A stretch of DNA of 64,000 bases from Bosea sp. OAE506 (GCF_040546595.1 NZ_JBEPOB010000001.1:4465001-4529000), one strand, 5' to 3'. Positions 7,381-16,744 are shown, counted from the stretch's first letter. The notes: generated from the letters alone by a model not told the origin. Translations and numbers: made by a program.

Positions 7381-9727
7381 TGCGCGTCGCCGGCTCGACA
7401 AGGAAGCCTCCGCGGTGGTCGGAGCGCCGCGCATCCACGATTCCGCTGCCCGCCATGTCGCGGGCGAAGCCGTCTACATCGACGACATCGCTGCACCGGA
7501 GGGGCTGCTGCACGCCTATCTTGGTCTCAGCCGCATCGCCCATGGGCGGCTGGTGTCGCTCGATCTCGCGCCCGTGCTGGCGGCGCCCGGCGTGGTCGCG
7601 GTGCTGACGGCGGCCGATATTCCCGGCGCCAACGACATCTCCTCGACGCATCGCCATGACGAGCCGGTCTTCGCGACGCAGACGATCCTGCATCACGGCC
7701 AGCCGCTCTTCGCCGTGGTCGCGCAAACGCGCCAGGCGGCGCGGGAGGCGGCGGCGCTGGCGCTGGCAGTCTATGAGGAAGTCCCGCCCGTTCTCGATGT
7801 GGCGGCGGCCCGCGCGGCGGGCGGCACGCTGGTGACCGACCCGCTCAAACTCGAGCGCGGCAATGTCGCGGCCGCGCTGGCGGAAAGCCCGCGCCGGCTC
7901 AAGGGCTCGATGACCATCGGCGGCCAGGATCATTTCTATCTCGAAAGCCAGATCGCGCTCGCCATTCCCGGCGAGGAGGAGGACATGCAGGTCTTCTCCT
8001 CGACGCAGCATCCCAGCGAGGTGCAGCACATGGTGGCGCAGGTGCTGGGCGTCGCTTCTCATGCCGTCACCGTCGAGGTGCGGCGCATGGGCGGCGGGTT
8101 CGGCGGCAAGGAGACCCAGTCCAATCTCTTCGCCTGCGTCGCCGCGCTCGCCGCGCGCAAGCTGAAGCGGCCGGTGAAGCTGCGGCCCGACCGCGACGAC
8201 GACATTATCGTCACCGGCAAGCGGCACGATTTCGTCGTCGATTACGAGATCGGCTTCGACGATCAAGGCTGCATCCATGCCGTCGACGCGGTTTATGCGG
8301 CGCGCTGCGGCTGGAACGCGGATCTGTCGGGGCCAGTGACGGACCGGGCGTTGTTCCACATGGACAATTGCTATTTCTACCCGGCGGTGCGCGCCCGCTC
8401 CGAACCGCTTTTGACGAACACCGTGTCGAACACGGCCTTCCGTGGCTTCGGCGGACCGCAGGGCATGGTCGGGGCCGAGCGCTTCATCGAGGAGGTCGCC
8501 TTCGCGACCGGACTCGATCCGCTGGAGGTGCGCCGGCGCAACCTCTATGGCGGCACGCCCGGCGACGGGCCCGGCCGCGATCTGACGCCCTACCACCAGA
8601 CCGTGACCGACAACATCGCAGGCGAGGTGATCGAGCGGCTGGAGCGCTCCTGCGACTATCGCGCGAGGCAGGCGGCGATCCGGGAGGCCAATGCCAAAAG
8701 CCCGATCGTGAAGCGCGGCATCGCGCTGACGCCGGTCAAGTTCGGCATCTCCTTTACGGCGACCTGGTACAATCAGGCGGGCGCCCTGGTGCATGTCTAT
8801 ACCGACGGTTCGGTGATGCTGAACCATGGCGGCACCGAGATGGGCCAGGGGCTGTACGTCAAGGTGGCGCAGGTGGTGGGCCACGCCTTCGGCATCGGCC
8901 TCGACCAGGTCAAGATCACCGCGACGACGACCGGCAAGGTGCCCAACACCTCGGCCACCGCAGCCTCTTCGGGCTCCGATCTCAACGGCATGGCGGCGCT
9001 CGATGCCTGCGAGACGATCAAGGCGCGGCTGACCGAATTCGCCGCCCGGCACTGGCAGGAAAGCCCGGAGGCAATCGTCTTCCGGCCGGGCTTGGTGCAG
9101 GTGGGCGCCCGCGAGATCGCTTTCGCCGATCTGGTCAAGGCGGCCTATATGGCGCGCGTCCAGCTCTCGGCCACGGGCTTCTATGCGACGCCGAAGATCC
9201 ATTGGGACCGCAAGGCCGGGCGCGGCCAGCCCTTCTATTACTTCGCCTATGGCGCGGCAGCGGCCGAGGTCGCGGTCGATACACTGACGGGCGAATACAA
9301 GGTCGAGCGCGTCGACATCCTGCATGATTGCGGGACGTCGTTGAACCCCGCCATCGACAAGGGCCAGATCGAGGGCGGCTTCATCCAGGGCATGGGCTGG
9401 CTGACGACCGAGGAACTGGTCTGGGATGCCAAGGGCGTGCTGAAGACGCATGCGCCCTCGACCTACAAGATCCCGGTCGCCTCCGATCGGCCGCGCCTCT
9501 TCAACGTCGCACTGCTGGAGAACGCCCCCAATCGCGAGGCGACGATCCACCGCTCCAAGGCGGTCGGCGAGCCGCCGCTGATGCTGGCCATCAGCGTGCT
9601 GCATGCGCTGTCGGATGCGGTGGCGAGCGTCGGCGGCCACCGGGTCTGTCCGCGGCTCGATGCGCCCGCCACGCCCGAGCGCGTGCTGGCGGCGGTGGAG
9701 CGGGTTCGGGCGGAAGCGGGTCGATGA
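7373..9727 (+). CDS. xdhB: Xanthine dehydrogenase molybdopterin-binding subunit
   Basis: 784 aa catalytic subunit binding the molybdenum cofactor. Recognisable elements are the RRMGGGFGGKE loop near residue 240, FRGFGGPQG near 357, the GGTEMGQGLYVKVAQV substrate/cofactor region near 485, and KAVGEPPLM near residue 730 with the glutamate that acts as general base in this family. Length matches XdhB of other proteobacteria. It begins inside the end of xdhA and its TGA overlaps the ATG of xdhC (ATGA), so the three subunits and chaperone form one operon. Confidence 0.95.
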   Translation: MADARRRLDKEASAVVGAPRIHDSAARHVAGEAVYIDDIAAPEGLLHAYLGLSRIAHGRLVSLDLAPVLAAPGVVAVLTAADIPGANDISSTHRHDEPVFATQTILHHGQPLFAVVAQTRQAAREAAALALAVYEEVPPVLDVAAARAAGGTLVTDPLKLERGNVAAALAESPRRLKGSMTIGGQDHFYLESQIALAIPGEEEDMQVFSSTQHPSEVQHMVAQVLGVASHAVTVEVRRMGGGFGGKETQSNLFACVAALAARKLKRPVKLRPDRDDDIIVTGKRHDFVVDYEIGFDDQGCIHAVDAVYAARCGWNADLSGPVTDRALFHMDNCYFYPAVRARSEPLLTNTVSNTAFRGFGGPQGMVGAERFIEEVAFATGLDPLEVRRRNLYGGTPGDGPGRDLTPYHQTVTDNIAGEVIERLERSCDYRARQAAIREANAKSPIVKRGIALTPVKFGISFTATWYNQAGALVHVYTDGSVMLNHGGTEMGQGLYVKVAQVVGHAFGIGLDQVKITATTTGKVPNTSATAASSGSDLNGMAALDACETIKARLTEFAARHWQESPEAIVFRPGLVQVGAREIAFADLVKAAYMARVQLSATGFYATPKIHWDRKAGRGQPFYYFAYGAAAAEVAVDTLTGEYKVERVDILHDCGTSLNPAIDKGQIEGGFIQGMGWLTTEELVWDAKGVLKTHAPSTYKIPVASDRPRLFNVALLENAPNREATIHRSKAVGEPPLMLAISVLHALSDAVASVGGHRVCPRLDAPATPERVLAAVERVRAEAGR

Positions 9728-10578
9728 GCGTGGCCGCCTTCCTCGCCCGCCACCTCGCGGATGGCGCCATCCTCGTCACCCTCACCCATGCCGCGGGCTC
9801 GACCCCGCGCGAGGCCGGCGCGACGATGGTGGCGAGCGAAACCGGCGCGGCCGGGACGATTGGCGGCGGGCAGCTCGAATTCCACTGCCTCGACATGGCG
9901 CGCGAGATGCTCGCGAACGGCGAGCGCGAACGCAGCCTCGACATTCCGCTCGGCCCCCAGATGGGCCAGTGCTGTGGCGGGCGGGTGGAGGTTTCGCTCC
10001 GGCGCGCGACATCGACTGATCTCGCGATGCAGGTGGCGCGGGAGCGAGCCGAGGCCGAAACGCGCCCGGCCGTGCTTGTGTTCGGCGCCGGGCATACCGG
10101 GCGGGCCCTGGTCGAGGCGCTGGCCCCTCTCCCCCTCCGGGTGACGCTGATCGACGATCGCGACGCCGTCATGGACGGGCTTCCGGCGGCGGTGACCTGC
10201 ATCCGCATGGCCGATCCGGTCGCGGCCGTCGCCACGGCGCCGCCCCGTGCGGCCCATGTCGTGCTCACCCACAGCCACGCGCTCGACTACCGGCTGACGG
10301 AAGCCGCACTGCAGCGGGGCGATGCGGCCTATGTCGGCATGATCGGCTCGGCGACCAAGCGGGCGCGGTTCGAGGCCGGCTTCCTGCGCGCCGGCGGCCG
10401 GCACGACGCGCTGTCGCGCCTCAGCTGCCCGATCGGCGGCGGCGATGTGGACGACAAGCGGCCGGAGGTGATCGCGGCCTTGACGGCCGCCGAACTGGTG
10501 CGGAGTTTGCTTCGGAAACAACAGGCTTCCCGAGGAGCCGGAGCGGAGGAACGGGCCGGCCATGACGCAACCGCCTGA
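9724..10578 (+). CDS. xdhC: Xanthine dehydrogenase accessory protein XdhC
   Basis: 284 aa cytoplasmic chaperone that binds molybdenum cofactor, promotes its sulfuration and delivers it to XdhB. The N-terminal XdhC/CoxI domain carries HAAGSTPREAGATM and GGGQLEF, followed by GPQMGQCCGGRVEV with the paired cysteines that interact with the cofactor. A Rossmann-type domain follows (VLVFGAGHTGRALVEAL), then YVGMIGSATKR and CPIGG. The start is the ATG overlapping the xdhB stop; the frame is open further upstream but only inside xdhB. Its end overlaps the transporter ATPase gene by 17 bases, joining purine oxidation and purine uptake in one transcript. Confidence 0.94.
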   Translation: MSVAAFLARHLADGAILVTLTHAAGSTPREAGATMVASETGAAGTIGGGQLEFHCLDMAREMLANGERERSLDIPLGPQMGQCCGGRVEVSLRRATSTDLAMQVARERAEAETRPAVLVFGAGHTGRALVEALAPLPLRVTLIDDRDAVMDGLPAAVTCIRMADPVAAVATAPPRAAHVVLTHSHALDYRLTEAALQRGDAAYVGMIGSATKRARFEAGFLRAGGRHDALSRLSCPIGGGDVDDKRPEVIAALTAAELVRSLLRKQQASRGAGAEERAGHDATA

Positions 10579-12121
10579 CCAGACGGTTCGCCCCCGGCTC
10601 GCCCTGTCGGGCATCTCCAAGAGCTTTCCCGGTGTGAAGGCGAACGAGGACATCAGCCTCAGCGTCCGCCCGGGCGAGATCCACGCTTTGCTCGGCGAAA
10701 ACGGCGCCGGCAAGTCGACGCTGGTCAAGATCATCTATGGCGTGCAGCAGGCCGACAGCGGCACCATCGCCTGGGACGGCGCGCCGGTCTCGATCCCCTC
10801 GCCCAAGGCCGCGCGGCGGCTGGGTATCGGCATGGTCTTCCAGCACTTCTCGCTGTTCGACGCGATGACGGTGATCGAGAACATCGCGCTCGGTCTCGAC
10901 GAGGCCTGCGACAGCGACGAGCTGAAGGGCCGCGTCGCGGCCATCCTCGAAAGCTACTCGCTGCCGCTCGACCCCGAGCGCGAGGTCCATACGCTGTCGG
11001 TCGGCGAGCGGCAGCGCATCGAGATCGTGCGCTGCCTGCTGCAGAACCCGAAGCTGCTGATCATGGACGAGCCGACCTCGGTGCTGACGCCACAGGAGGT
11101 GGACAAGCTCTTCGCCACGCTGCGCCAGATCGCCTCTCAGGGCTGCGCGATCCTCTACATTTCGCACAAGCTCCACGAGATCAAGGCGCTGTGCGAGGCC
11201 GCCACGATCCTGCGGGCTGGCCGGGTCGTTGCGACCTGCGACCCGCGCGTCGAGAGCACGAAGCGCATGGCCGAGCTGATGATCGGCGCCGAGCTACGCC
11301 AGATCGAGCATGGCGGAAGCGCCGGCGCGGGGCCGGTGCGGCTGTCGGTGTCGGGGCTGACACTGCCGGGCGAGCCTCCCTTCGGCACCGATCTGCGTGC
11401 AGTCGCCTTCGAGGCACGGGCCGGCGAGATCCTTGGCATCGCCGGCGTCGCCGGCAATGGCCAGTCCGAGCTTTTGACCGCCTTGTCCGGCGAGCGGCCG
11501 GCGAACACGGCCGATGCCATCGCGCTCGACGGCAAGCCGGTGGGGCGGCTGGATGCGGGCGCGCGCCGGGCGCTCGGGCTCTGCTGCGTGCCGGAAGAGC
11601 GCAACGGCCATGCCGCGGTCCCCGATTTCTCGCTCGCCGACAATGCCATCCTGACCGCGCGCCACCGCCTGCCGCTGACGCCTCTCGGGCTGATCAGTAC
11701 GGGAGACGTCAAGCGCTTCGCCGATTCCGTCATCAAGCGCTTCGACGTCCGCACCACAGGAACCGCGGCGCTCGCCCGCTCGCTCTCGGGCGGCAATCTC
11801 CAGAAGTTCATCATGGGTCGCGAGATCGGCCAGACGCCGGGCGTGCTCATCGTCTGCCAGCCGACCTGGGGGGTCGATGCGGGAGCGGCAGCGGCGATCC
11901 GGCAGGAACTGGTCGACCTCGCGGAGAAGGGCTCGGCGGTGGTGGTCATCTCGCAGGATCTCGATGAACTGCTCGAGCTCGCCGACCGGCTCTGCGTCAT
12001 CAATGAGGGCCGGCTGTCGGCCCCGCGCGCGGTCGCCAGCCTCGGCGTCGACGAGATCGGCCTGATGATGGGCGGGGTCCACGGGGTCTCCTCACAGCCC
12101 GGAGAGCCGGCCCATGCTTGA
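10562..12121 (+). CDS. Nucleoside/purine ABC transporter, double ATPase subunit
   Basis: 519 aa with two ABC cassettes in tandem, the architecture of the sugar/nucleoside (BMP-linked) importers. The first cassette has Walker A GENGAGKST and signature LSVGERQRIEI followed by the Walker B LLIMDEPTS. The second has a degenerate Walker A (GVAGNGQSE) and signature LSGGNLQKFIMGREI. The degeneracy is normal for this class. It is fused by overlap to xdhC upstream and to the permease downstream (8 bases). Given its operon partners, purine bases or nucleosides are the likely cargo; this is inference from context. Confidence 0.92.
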   Translation: MTQPPDQTVRPRLALSGISKSFPGVKANEDISLSVRPGEIHALLGENGAGKSTLVKIIYGVQQADSGTIAWDGAPVSIPSPKAARRLGIGMVFQHFSLFDAMTVIENIALGLDEACDSDELKGRVAAILESYSLPLDPEREVHTLSVGERQRIEIVRCLLQNPKLLIMDEPTSVLTPQEVDKLFATLRQIASQGCAILYISHKLHEIKALCEAATILRAGRVVATCDPRVESTKRMAELMIGAELRQIEHGGSAGAGPVRLSVSGLTLPGEPPFGTDLRAVAFEARAGEILGIAGVAGNGQSELLTALSGERPANTADAIALDGKPVGRLDAGARRALGLCCVPEERNGHAAVPDFSLADNAILTARHRLPLTPLGLISTGDVKRFADSVIKRFDVRTTGTAALARSLSGGNLQKFIMGREIGQTPGVLIVCQPTWGVDAGAAAAIRQELVDLAEKGSAVVVISQDLDELLELADRLCVINEGRLSAPRAVASLGVDEIGLMMGGVHGVSSQPGEPAHA

Positions 12122-13178
12122 ATGGCGCCGCCGCCGCGAGCCGAGCACGCTGATGCTCTGGCTCAGCCCCCTGATCGCGATCGGGCTGACGATGCTGCTC
12201 GGCATGATCGTCTTCACGGCAATGGGCTATGACGGCTTCCACGCCGTCGAGAGCATCTTCGTGACGCCGTTCGTGGAGCCGCAGCGCTGGCCCGATCTCG
12301 GCGTCAAGGCGGCGCCTCTGGTGATGATCGCGCTCGGGCTCGCCATCGGCTTCCGCGCTAATGTCTGGAACATCGGCGCCGAGGGGCAATACGTCATGGG
12401 GGCGATCGCCGGCACCGGCGTGGCCCTGGCGACGCATGGCATGACCGGCTGGTGGATCTTGCCGGCCATGGCGTTTGCCGGCGTGCTCGGCGGGATGGCC
12501 TGGGCGGCCGTGCCCGCCTTCCTGCGCGTGCGGCTGCAGGTCAGCGAGATCCTGACCAGCCTGATGCTGACCTATGTCGCGGTGCAGGGCCTCAATTATC
12601 TCGTACGCGGGCCCTGGAAGGATCCGGACGGCTTCAACTTCCCCCAGACCCGGATGTTCGGTGCCGACCAGACCCTTCCAGCGATCATGCCGGGCTCGCT
12701 CGTCCATATCGGCATCCCGGCGGCATTGCTGATCGCGCTTGTCGCGTGGCTGCTGATGGAAAAGACGACCGCCGGCTATGCGGTGAAGGTGGTGGGCCTG
12801 GCGCCTGCCGCTGCCCGCCACGGCGGCTTCAGCGCCGACCGCGTGACCTGGGCGACGCTGCTGGCGGGCGGCGGGCTCGCCGGGCTTGCCGGGCTGTTCG
12901 AGGCGGCCGGCCCCTTCGGCCAGCTGACCCCGCAATTCCCGACCGGCTACGGCTTCACAGCGATCATCGTCGCCTTCCTCGGCCGACTGAACCCACTCGG
13001 CATCGTGTTCGGCGGCGTGGTGCTGGCGGCGACCTATGTCGGCGGCGAGATCGCCCAAACGACGGTCCGCCTGCCGCAGGCGGCGACGGGCATGTTCCAG
13101 GCGCTGCTGCTCTTCGTGTTGCTGGCGACGGACGTGCTGGTGAAATACCGCATCGGCTGGAAGGTGCGGGCGGCATGA
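12114..13178 (+). CDS. Nucleoside/purine ABC transporter permease 1
   Basis: 354 aa inner-membrane permease of the BPD_transp_2 family. It has many hydrophobic segments and the family motif NIGAEGQYVMGA near residue 83, followed by a REILTSLMLTYVAVQ-like region (VSEILTSLMLTYVAVQGLNYLVRG). The second half carries AARHGGFSADRVTWATLLAGGGLAGLAG and YGFTAIIVAFLGRLNPLG. It overlaps the ATPase gene by 8 bases. A palindromic repeat fills the spacer to the second permease. Confidence 0.92.
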   Translation: MLEWRRRREPSTLMLWLSPLIAIGLTMLLGMIVFTAMGYDGFHAVESIFVTPFVEPQRWPDLGVKAAPLVMIALGLAIGFRANVWNIGAEGQYVMGAIAGTGVALATHGMTGWWILPAMAFAGVLGGMAWAAVPAFLRVRLQVSEILTSLMLTYVAVQGLNYLVRGPWKDPDGFNFPQTRMFGADQTLPAIMPGSLVHIGIPAALLIALVAWLLMEKTTAGYAVKVVGLAPAAARHGGFSADRVTWATLLAGGGLAGLAGLFEAAGPFGQLTPQFPTGYGFTAIIVAFLGRLNPLGIVFGGVVLAATYVGGEIAQTTVRLPQAATGMFQALLLFVLLATDVLVKYRIGWKVRAA

Positions 13179-13193
13179 GGGCTCCAACCAGCA

Positions 13194-13270
13194 CGTCATG
13201 CTCGGGCTCGACCCGAGCATCTCTCCCCGGAGATTCTCGGGTCTGCGCTGCGCTCCGCCCGAGAATGACG
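13194..13270. repeat. 77-bp palindromic intercistronic repeat, copy 1
   Basis: Begins CGTCATGCTCGGG and ends CCCGAGAATGACG. It consists of two back-to-back hairpins, one with arms ATGCTCGGG/CCCGAGCAT and one with arms ATTCTCGGG/CCCGAGAAT. It lies between the two permease genes. Copies at 16745-16821 and 42255-42330 have the same two hairpins in the opposite order. It could act as an RNA-stabilising or attenuating stem within the operon, or simply be a dispersed repeat. Confidence 0.85.
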
Positions 13271-13281
13271 GAGGGGGCGCG

Positions 13282-14205
13282 ATGACCACCGCCATCCTCG
13301 TCTCGATCCTGATGACGCTCGTCGCGGCCTCGACGCCGATCCTGCTGGCGGCGTTGGGGGAACTCGTCACGGAAAAGGCCGGCGTCCTCAATCTCGGCGT
13401 CGAGGGCATGATGCTGTGCGGGGCGGTGGCGGGCTTCGCGGTCGCCTTCAGCACGGGCAGCACGATGCTGGGGCTCGTCGCGGCGATGGCGGCGGGTGTG
13501 GCGACCGCGATGGTGTTCGCCGTGCTGACGCTCTCGCTCACCGCCAACCAGGTGGCGACCGGGCTGGCGCTGACGATCTTCGGCATCGGCGCCTCCTCGC
13601 TGATCGGCGCAGGCTTCGTCGGCCGCACCATCACGCGGCTCGGGCCGGTGTTTCCCGCGGCGCTCTCGGAGCACCCCTTGCTGCGCGCGGTCTTCGGCCA
13701 CGACATCGTGGTCTATCTCTCGCTCGCGCTCGTACTCGGCGTCAGCCTGTTCCTGCGGCGGACGCGGCCGGGTCTGATCCTGCGCGCCGTCGGCGAGAAC
13801 GACGCCTCGGCCCATGCGATCGGCTACCCCGTGATCGCGATCCGCTATGCCGCGATTGCCTTTGGCGGAGCGCTGGCGGGTCTGGGGGGAGCCTATTTCT
13901 CGCTGGCGCTGACGCCGATGTGGGCCGACCGGCTGACCGCCGGGCGGGGCTGGATCGCACTGGCGCTGGTGGTCTTCGCGGCCTGGAAGCCGGGCCGGCT
14001 GCTGCTGGGCGCCTATCTGTTCGGCGCCGTGATGACGCTGGAGCTCCAGGCGAAGGCTGCGGGCATCACCTGGCTCGCACCGGAATTCCTGGCAATGACG
14101 CCCTACCTTGCGACAATCGCGGTTCTGACCATGATGTCGCTAGGCCGAAGATCCGGCCGGCTCAACGCGCCGGCCTGTCTCGGCAAGCCTTTCTCGGCGT
14201 CCTGA
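13282..14205 (+). CDS. Nucleoside/purine ABC transporter permease 2
   Basis: 307 aa BPD_transp_2 permease. The ATG at 13282 (MTTAILVSILMTLVAASTPILLAALGELV) is chosen because the frame upstream runs through the palindromic repeat. Typical motifs are TEKAGVLNLGVEGMMLCGA near residue 32, GVGYFSLAL-like GGAYFSLALTPMWADRLTAGRGWIALALVVFAAWKPGRLLLGAYLFG, and multiple membrane helices. It pairs with the preceding permease to form the heterodimeric channel. The BMP binding-protein gene follows after 29 bases. Confidence 0.92.
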   Translation: MTTAILVSILMTLVAASTPILLAALGELVTEKAGVLNLGVEGMMLCGAVAGFAVAFSTGSTMLGLVAAMAAGVATAMVFAVLTLSLTANQVATGLALTIFGIGASSLIGAGFVGRTITRLGPVFPAALSEHPLLRAVFGHDIVVYLSLALVLGVSLFLRRTRPGLILRAVGENDASAHAIGYPVIAIRYAAIAFGGALAGLGGAYFSLALTPMWADRLTAGRGWIALALVVFAAWKPGRLLLGAYLFGAVMTLELQAKAAGITWLAPEFLAMTPYLATIAVLTMMSLGRRSGRLNAPACLGKPFSAS

Positions 14206-14234
14206 CGCCGCCCCCGCCACCGGAGACCACATCC

Positions 14235-15317
14235 ATGACCTCGATCATCACCCGCCGCCGGTTCAATTTCGGGGCCGGCGCCAGCGCCGCCGCCCTGCCC
14301 CTGCTCGGCGCCGGCGCCCGGGCCCAGGCGCCGCTCGGCGTCGGCTTCATCTATGTCGGCCCGGTCGGCGACCATGGCTGGACCTGGACGCATGACCAGG
14401 GCCGGCTGGCGCTCGAGAAGGAGTACGGCGCCAAGATCAAGACGAGCTTCATCGAGAACGTCGCCGAAGGCCCCGATGCGGCGCGCGCGATCCGGCAGCT
14501 CGCCCAGGCCGGCAACCAGATCATCTTCACGACCTCATTCGGCTTCATGAACCCGACGATCCAGGTCGCCAGACAGTTCCCGAACCTGAAGTTCGAGCAC
14601 GCCACGGGCTATCAGCGCGCCGACAACGTCGCGACCTACAACGCCCGCTTCTACGAGGGCCGCGCCGTGATCGGCACCATCGCCGGGCACATGTCGAAGT
14701 CAGGCCAGGCCGGCTACATCGCCTCCTTCCCGATTCCCGAGGTCGTCATGGGCATCAACGCCTTCACGCTCGCGGCGCGCAAGGTGAACCCGAACTTCAG
14801 GACCAAGGTGATCTGGGCCTCGACCTGGTACGACCCGGCCAAGGAGGCCGACGCCGCCAAGGCGCTGATCGACCAGGGCTGCGATATGATCACCCAGCAC
14901 ACCGACTCTGCGGCCGCGCTTCAGGCGGCAGAGCAGCGCGGCGTCTTCGCCTTCGGCCAGGCCTCGGACATGAAGGCCTTCGCGCCCAAGGCGCATCTGA
15001 CCGCGATCGTCGATGACTGGTCCGGCTACTACATCAAGCGCGTCAAGGAGGTGATGGACGGCAGCTGGAAGACCGGGGACGTCTGGGGTGGCATCAAGGA
15101 CGGCATGGTCAAGATCGCGCCCTATAACGACGCCGTCACGCCCGCCGCCCGCGCAGCCGCCGACGAGGTCACGAAGGGCATCGTCGCCGGCACGCTCCAT
15201 CCCTTCACCGGGGAGCTCAAGGACCAGAAGGGCACCGTGCGCCTCAAGGCCGGCGAGAAGGCCGGCGACGAGTTGCTCTCCAAGATGGACTGGTATGTGG
15301 ACGGCGTTCAGGCGTGA
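14235..15317 (+). CDS. BMP-family (basic membrane protein) ABC transporter substrate-binding protein
   Basis: 360 aa periplasmic binding protein. The N-terminus is a twin-arginine-type signal (ITRRRFNFGAGAS, then a hydrophobic run ending in ARAQA at about residue 31). The BMP fold is indicated by VGFIYVGPVGDHGWTWTHDQGR, IIFTTSFGFMNPTIQVA, and TDSAAALQAAEQRGVFAFGQASDM. The start at 14235 is used because the frame upstream is antiparallel-free shadow of the permease gene. BMP proteins bind nucleosides or, in some systems, purine bases, consistent with xdhABC upstream and guaD opposite. It is the last gene of the operon. Confidence 0.92.
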   Translation: MTSIITRRRFNFGAGASAAALPLLGAGARAQAPLGVGFIYVGPVGDHGWTWTHDQGRLALEKEYGAKIKTSFIENVAEGPDAARAIRQLAQAGNQIIFTTSFGFMNPTIQVARQFPNLKFEHATGYQRADNVATYNARFYEGRAVIGTIAGHMSKSGQAGYIASFPIPEVVMGINAFTLAARKVNPNFRTKVIWASTWYDPAKEADAAKALIDQGCDMITQHTDSAAALQAAEQRGVFAFGQASDMKAFAPKAHLTAIVDDWSGYYIKRVKEVMDGSWKTGDVWGGIKDGMVKIAPYNDAVTPAARAAADEVTKGIVAGTLHPFTGELKDQKGTVRLKAGEKAGDELLSKMDWYVDGVQA

Positions 15318-15326
15318 GGACGCGGC

Positions 15327-15352
15327 CGTCATGGTCGGGTCCGACCATGACG
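15327..15352 (+). terminator. Perfect 12-bp hairpin after the purine transporter operon
   Basis: CGTCATGGTCGG (15327-15338) and CCGACCATGACG (15341-15352) are exact inverse complements separated by GT, 10 bases after the BMP gene stop. The CGTCATG ends match the ends of the 77-bp repeats, so this may be a degenerate member of that family. There is no T tract, so termination would be factor-dependent or the stem would protect the 3' end. Confidence 0.5.
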
Positions 15353-15457
15353 GATACCAGCGCTCCTCGGGCTGAAGCGATTCTCGGGCCTCCGTTCAGC
15401 GTCGCCAGAGACCAAGGCTCGATCGACACGGCCCACAAATTCCCATGCAAGGCCCCC

Positions 15458-15486
15458 TTGCAGATATTTTAAGCTTGAAACAATAT
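15458..15486 (+). promoter_or_regulatory. Promoter with embedded AAGCTT palindrome upstream of the liv-type operon
   Basis: TTGCAG (15458-15463) and CAATAT (15481-15486) are separated by exactly 17 bases, a good -35/-10 pair about 80 bases before the binding-protein ATG. The spacer contains TTTTAAGCTTGAAA (15467-15480), a near-perfect palindrome centred on AAGCTT and AT-rich against a high-GC background. The same core occurs as a perfect 16-bp palindrome before the flavin monooxygenase gene (23435-23450). A repressor bound here would block RNA polymerase. Confidence 0.65.
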
Positions 15487-15567
15487 GCCTTCATCGCGCG
15501 ATCAAGGAGGTCGAGGGGACCCCTGTCGCACTGTGGCTTTCTCGTTCGTCCCGGGAGGACATCCGAC

Positions 15568-16737
15568 ATGACACTCAAGCTCACGCTTTCGCTCGGTGCC
15601 GGCCTGCTCGCGCTCGGCATCGCCTCCGCCCAGGCGCAGGAGCCGCTCAAGATCGGCGTCGTCAGCGTGCTGACCGGCCCGGCCGCGGCGCTCGGCCAGC
15701 AGGTCCGCGACGGCTTCCAGCTCGCGATCGACCAGAACGGCGGCAAGCTCGGCGGTGTGCCGGTGCAGGTCACCGTGATCGACGACGAACTCAAGCCCGA
15801 TGTCGCCGTCGGCAAGGTCAAGGCCTATGTCGAGAGCGCCAAGGCTGACTTCGTGGTCGGCCCGGTGTTCTCCAACATCCTCGGCGCGATCGCCAAGCCC
15901 GTGCTGGACTCGGGCGCCTTCCTGATCTCGCCCAACGCCGGCCCCTCGACCATGGCGGGCAAGGGCTGCCACCAGAACTTCTTCGTCACCTCCTACCAGA
16001 ACGACCAGGTCCACGAGGTGCTGGGCAAATATGCGCAGGACCAGGGCTACAAGCGCGCCTACATCATCGCGCCGAACTATCAGGCCGGTAAGGACTCGCT
16101 CGCCGGCTTCAAGCGCTACTTCAAGGGCGAGGTCGTCGACGAGGTCTATGCGCCGCTGACCTCGATGGACTTCGCCTCCGACCTCGCCAAGATCGCCTCG
16201 ACCAAGCCAGACGTCGTCTTCGCCTTCCTGCCGGGCGGGCTCGGGGTCAACTTCGTCAAGCAGTGGTCGCAGGCCGGCCTGCAGGGCAAGATCCCCTTCC
16301 TCTCGGCCTTCACGGTCGATGAATCGACGCTGCCTGCGCAGCAGGATGCGGCGGTCGGCCTGTTCGGCGGCATGACCTGGGCCCCGAACATGGACAACCC
16401 GCAGACCAAGGCGTTCGTCAGCGCTTATGAGGCCGCCTACAAGATCGTGCCGGGCTCCTACGCCCAGCAGGCCTATGACGCGGCGATGCTGATCGACTCG
16501 GCCGTCAAGGCGGCCGGCGGCACGGGCGACAAGGACAAGCTGCGCGCGGCGATCAAGAAGGCAGACTTCACCTCACTGCGCGGCAAGTTCAAGTTCAACA
16601 CCAATGGCTACCCGATCCAGGACTTCTACCTGGTCAAGGCCGCCAAGCGCGCCGACGGCAAGTTCCAGACCGAGATCGTCTCGAAGGTGTTCACGGACTA
16701 TGCCGACCCGCACGCCAAGGAATGCGCGCTGAAGTAA
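15568..16737 (+). CDS. Branched-chain-amino-acid-type ABC transporter substrate-binding protein
   Basis: 389 aa periplasmic type I binding protein (LivJ/AmiC/UrtA superfamily). ATG 15568 follows GGGAGGA at 15552-15558. Residues 1-23 form a Sec signal (LGIASAQAQ). The mature start KIGVVSVLTGPAAALGQQVRDGFQLAIDQNGGKLGG is diagnostic. SPNAGPSTMAGKGCHQNFFVTSYQNDQ forms the ligand-binding region and YAQQAYDAAMLIDSAVKAAGG the C-lobe. These proteins bind amino acids, but many alphaproteobacterial members take aromatic acids or amides. A cupin gene ends the operon and a monooxygenase shares its putative operator, so an aromatic ligand is possible; this is inference. Confidence 0.9.
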   Translation: MTLKLTLSLGAGLLALGIASAQAQEPLKIGVVSVLTGPAAALGQQVRDGFQLAIDQNGGKLGGVPVQVTVIDDELKPDVAVGKVKAYVESAKADFVVGPVFSNILGAIAKPVLDSGAFLISPNAGPSTMAGKGCHQNFFVTSYQNDQVHEVLGKYAQDQGYKRAYIIAPNYQAGKDSLAGFKRYFKGEVVDEVYAPLTSMDFASDLAKIASTKPDVVFAFLPGGLGVNFVKQWSQAGLQGKIPFLSAFTVDESTLPAQQDAAVGLFGGMTWAPNMDNPQTKAFVSAYEAAYKIVPGSYAQQAYDAAMLIDSAVKAAGGTGDKDKLRAAIKKADFTSLRGKFKFNTNGYPIQDFYLVKAAKRADGKFQTEIVSKVFTDYADPHAKECALK

Positions 16738-16744
16738 GCCTCTT

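Noticed and set aside
5638..7434. 598-codon minus-strand frame opposite xdhA
   Set aside because: Shadow frame with Arg-rich translation and no start signal; xdhA carries all cluster ligands in the sense frame.
7244..9640. 798-codon minus-strand frame opposite xdhB
   Set aside because: Opposite-strand shadow of a conserved enzyme gene with no recognisable domain.
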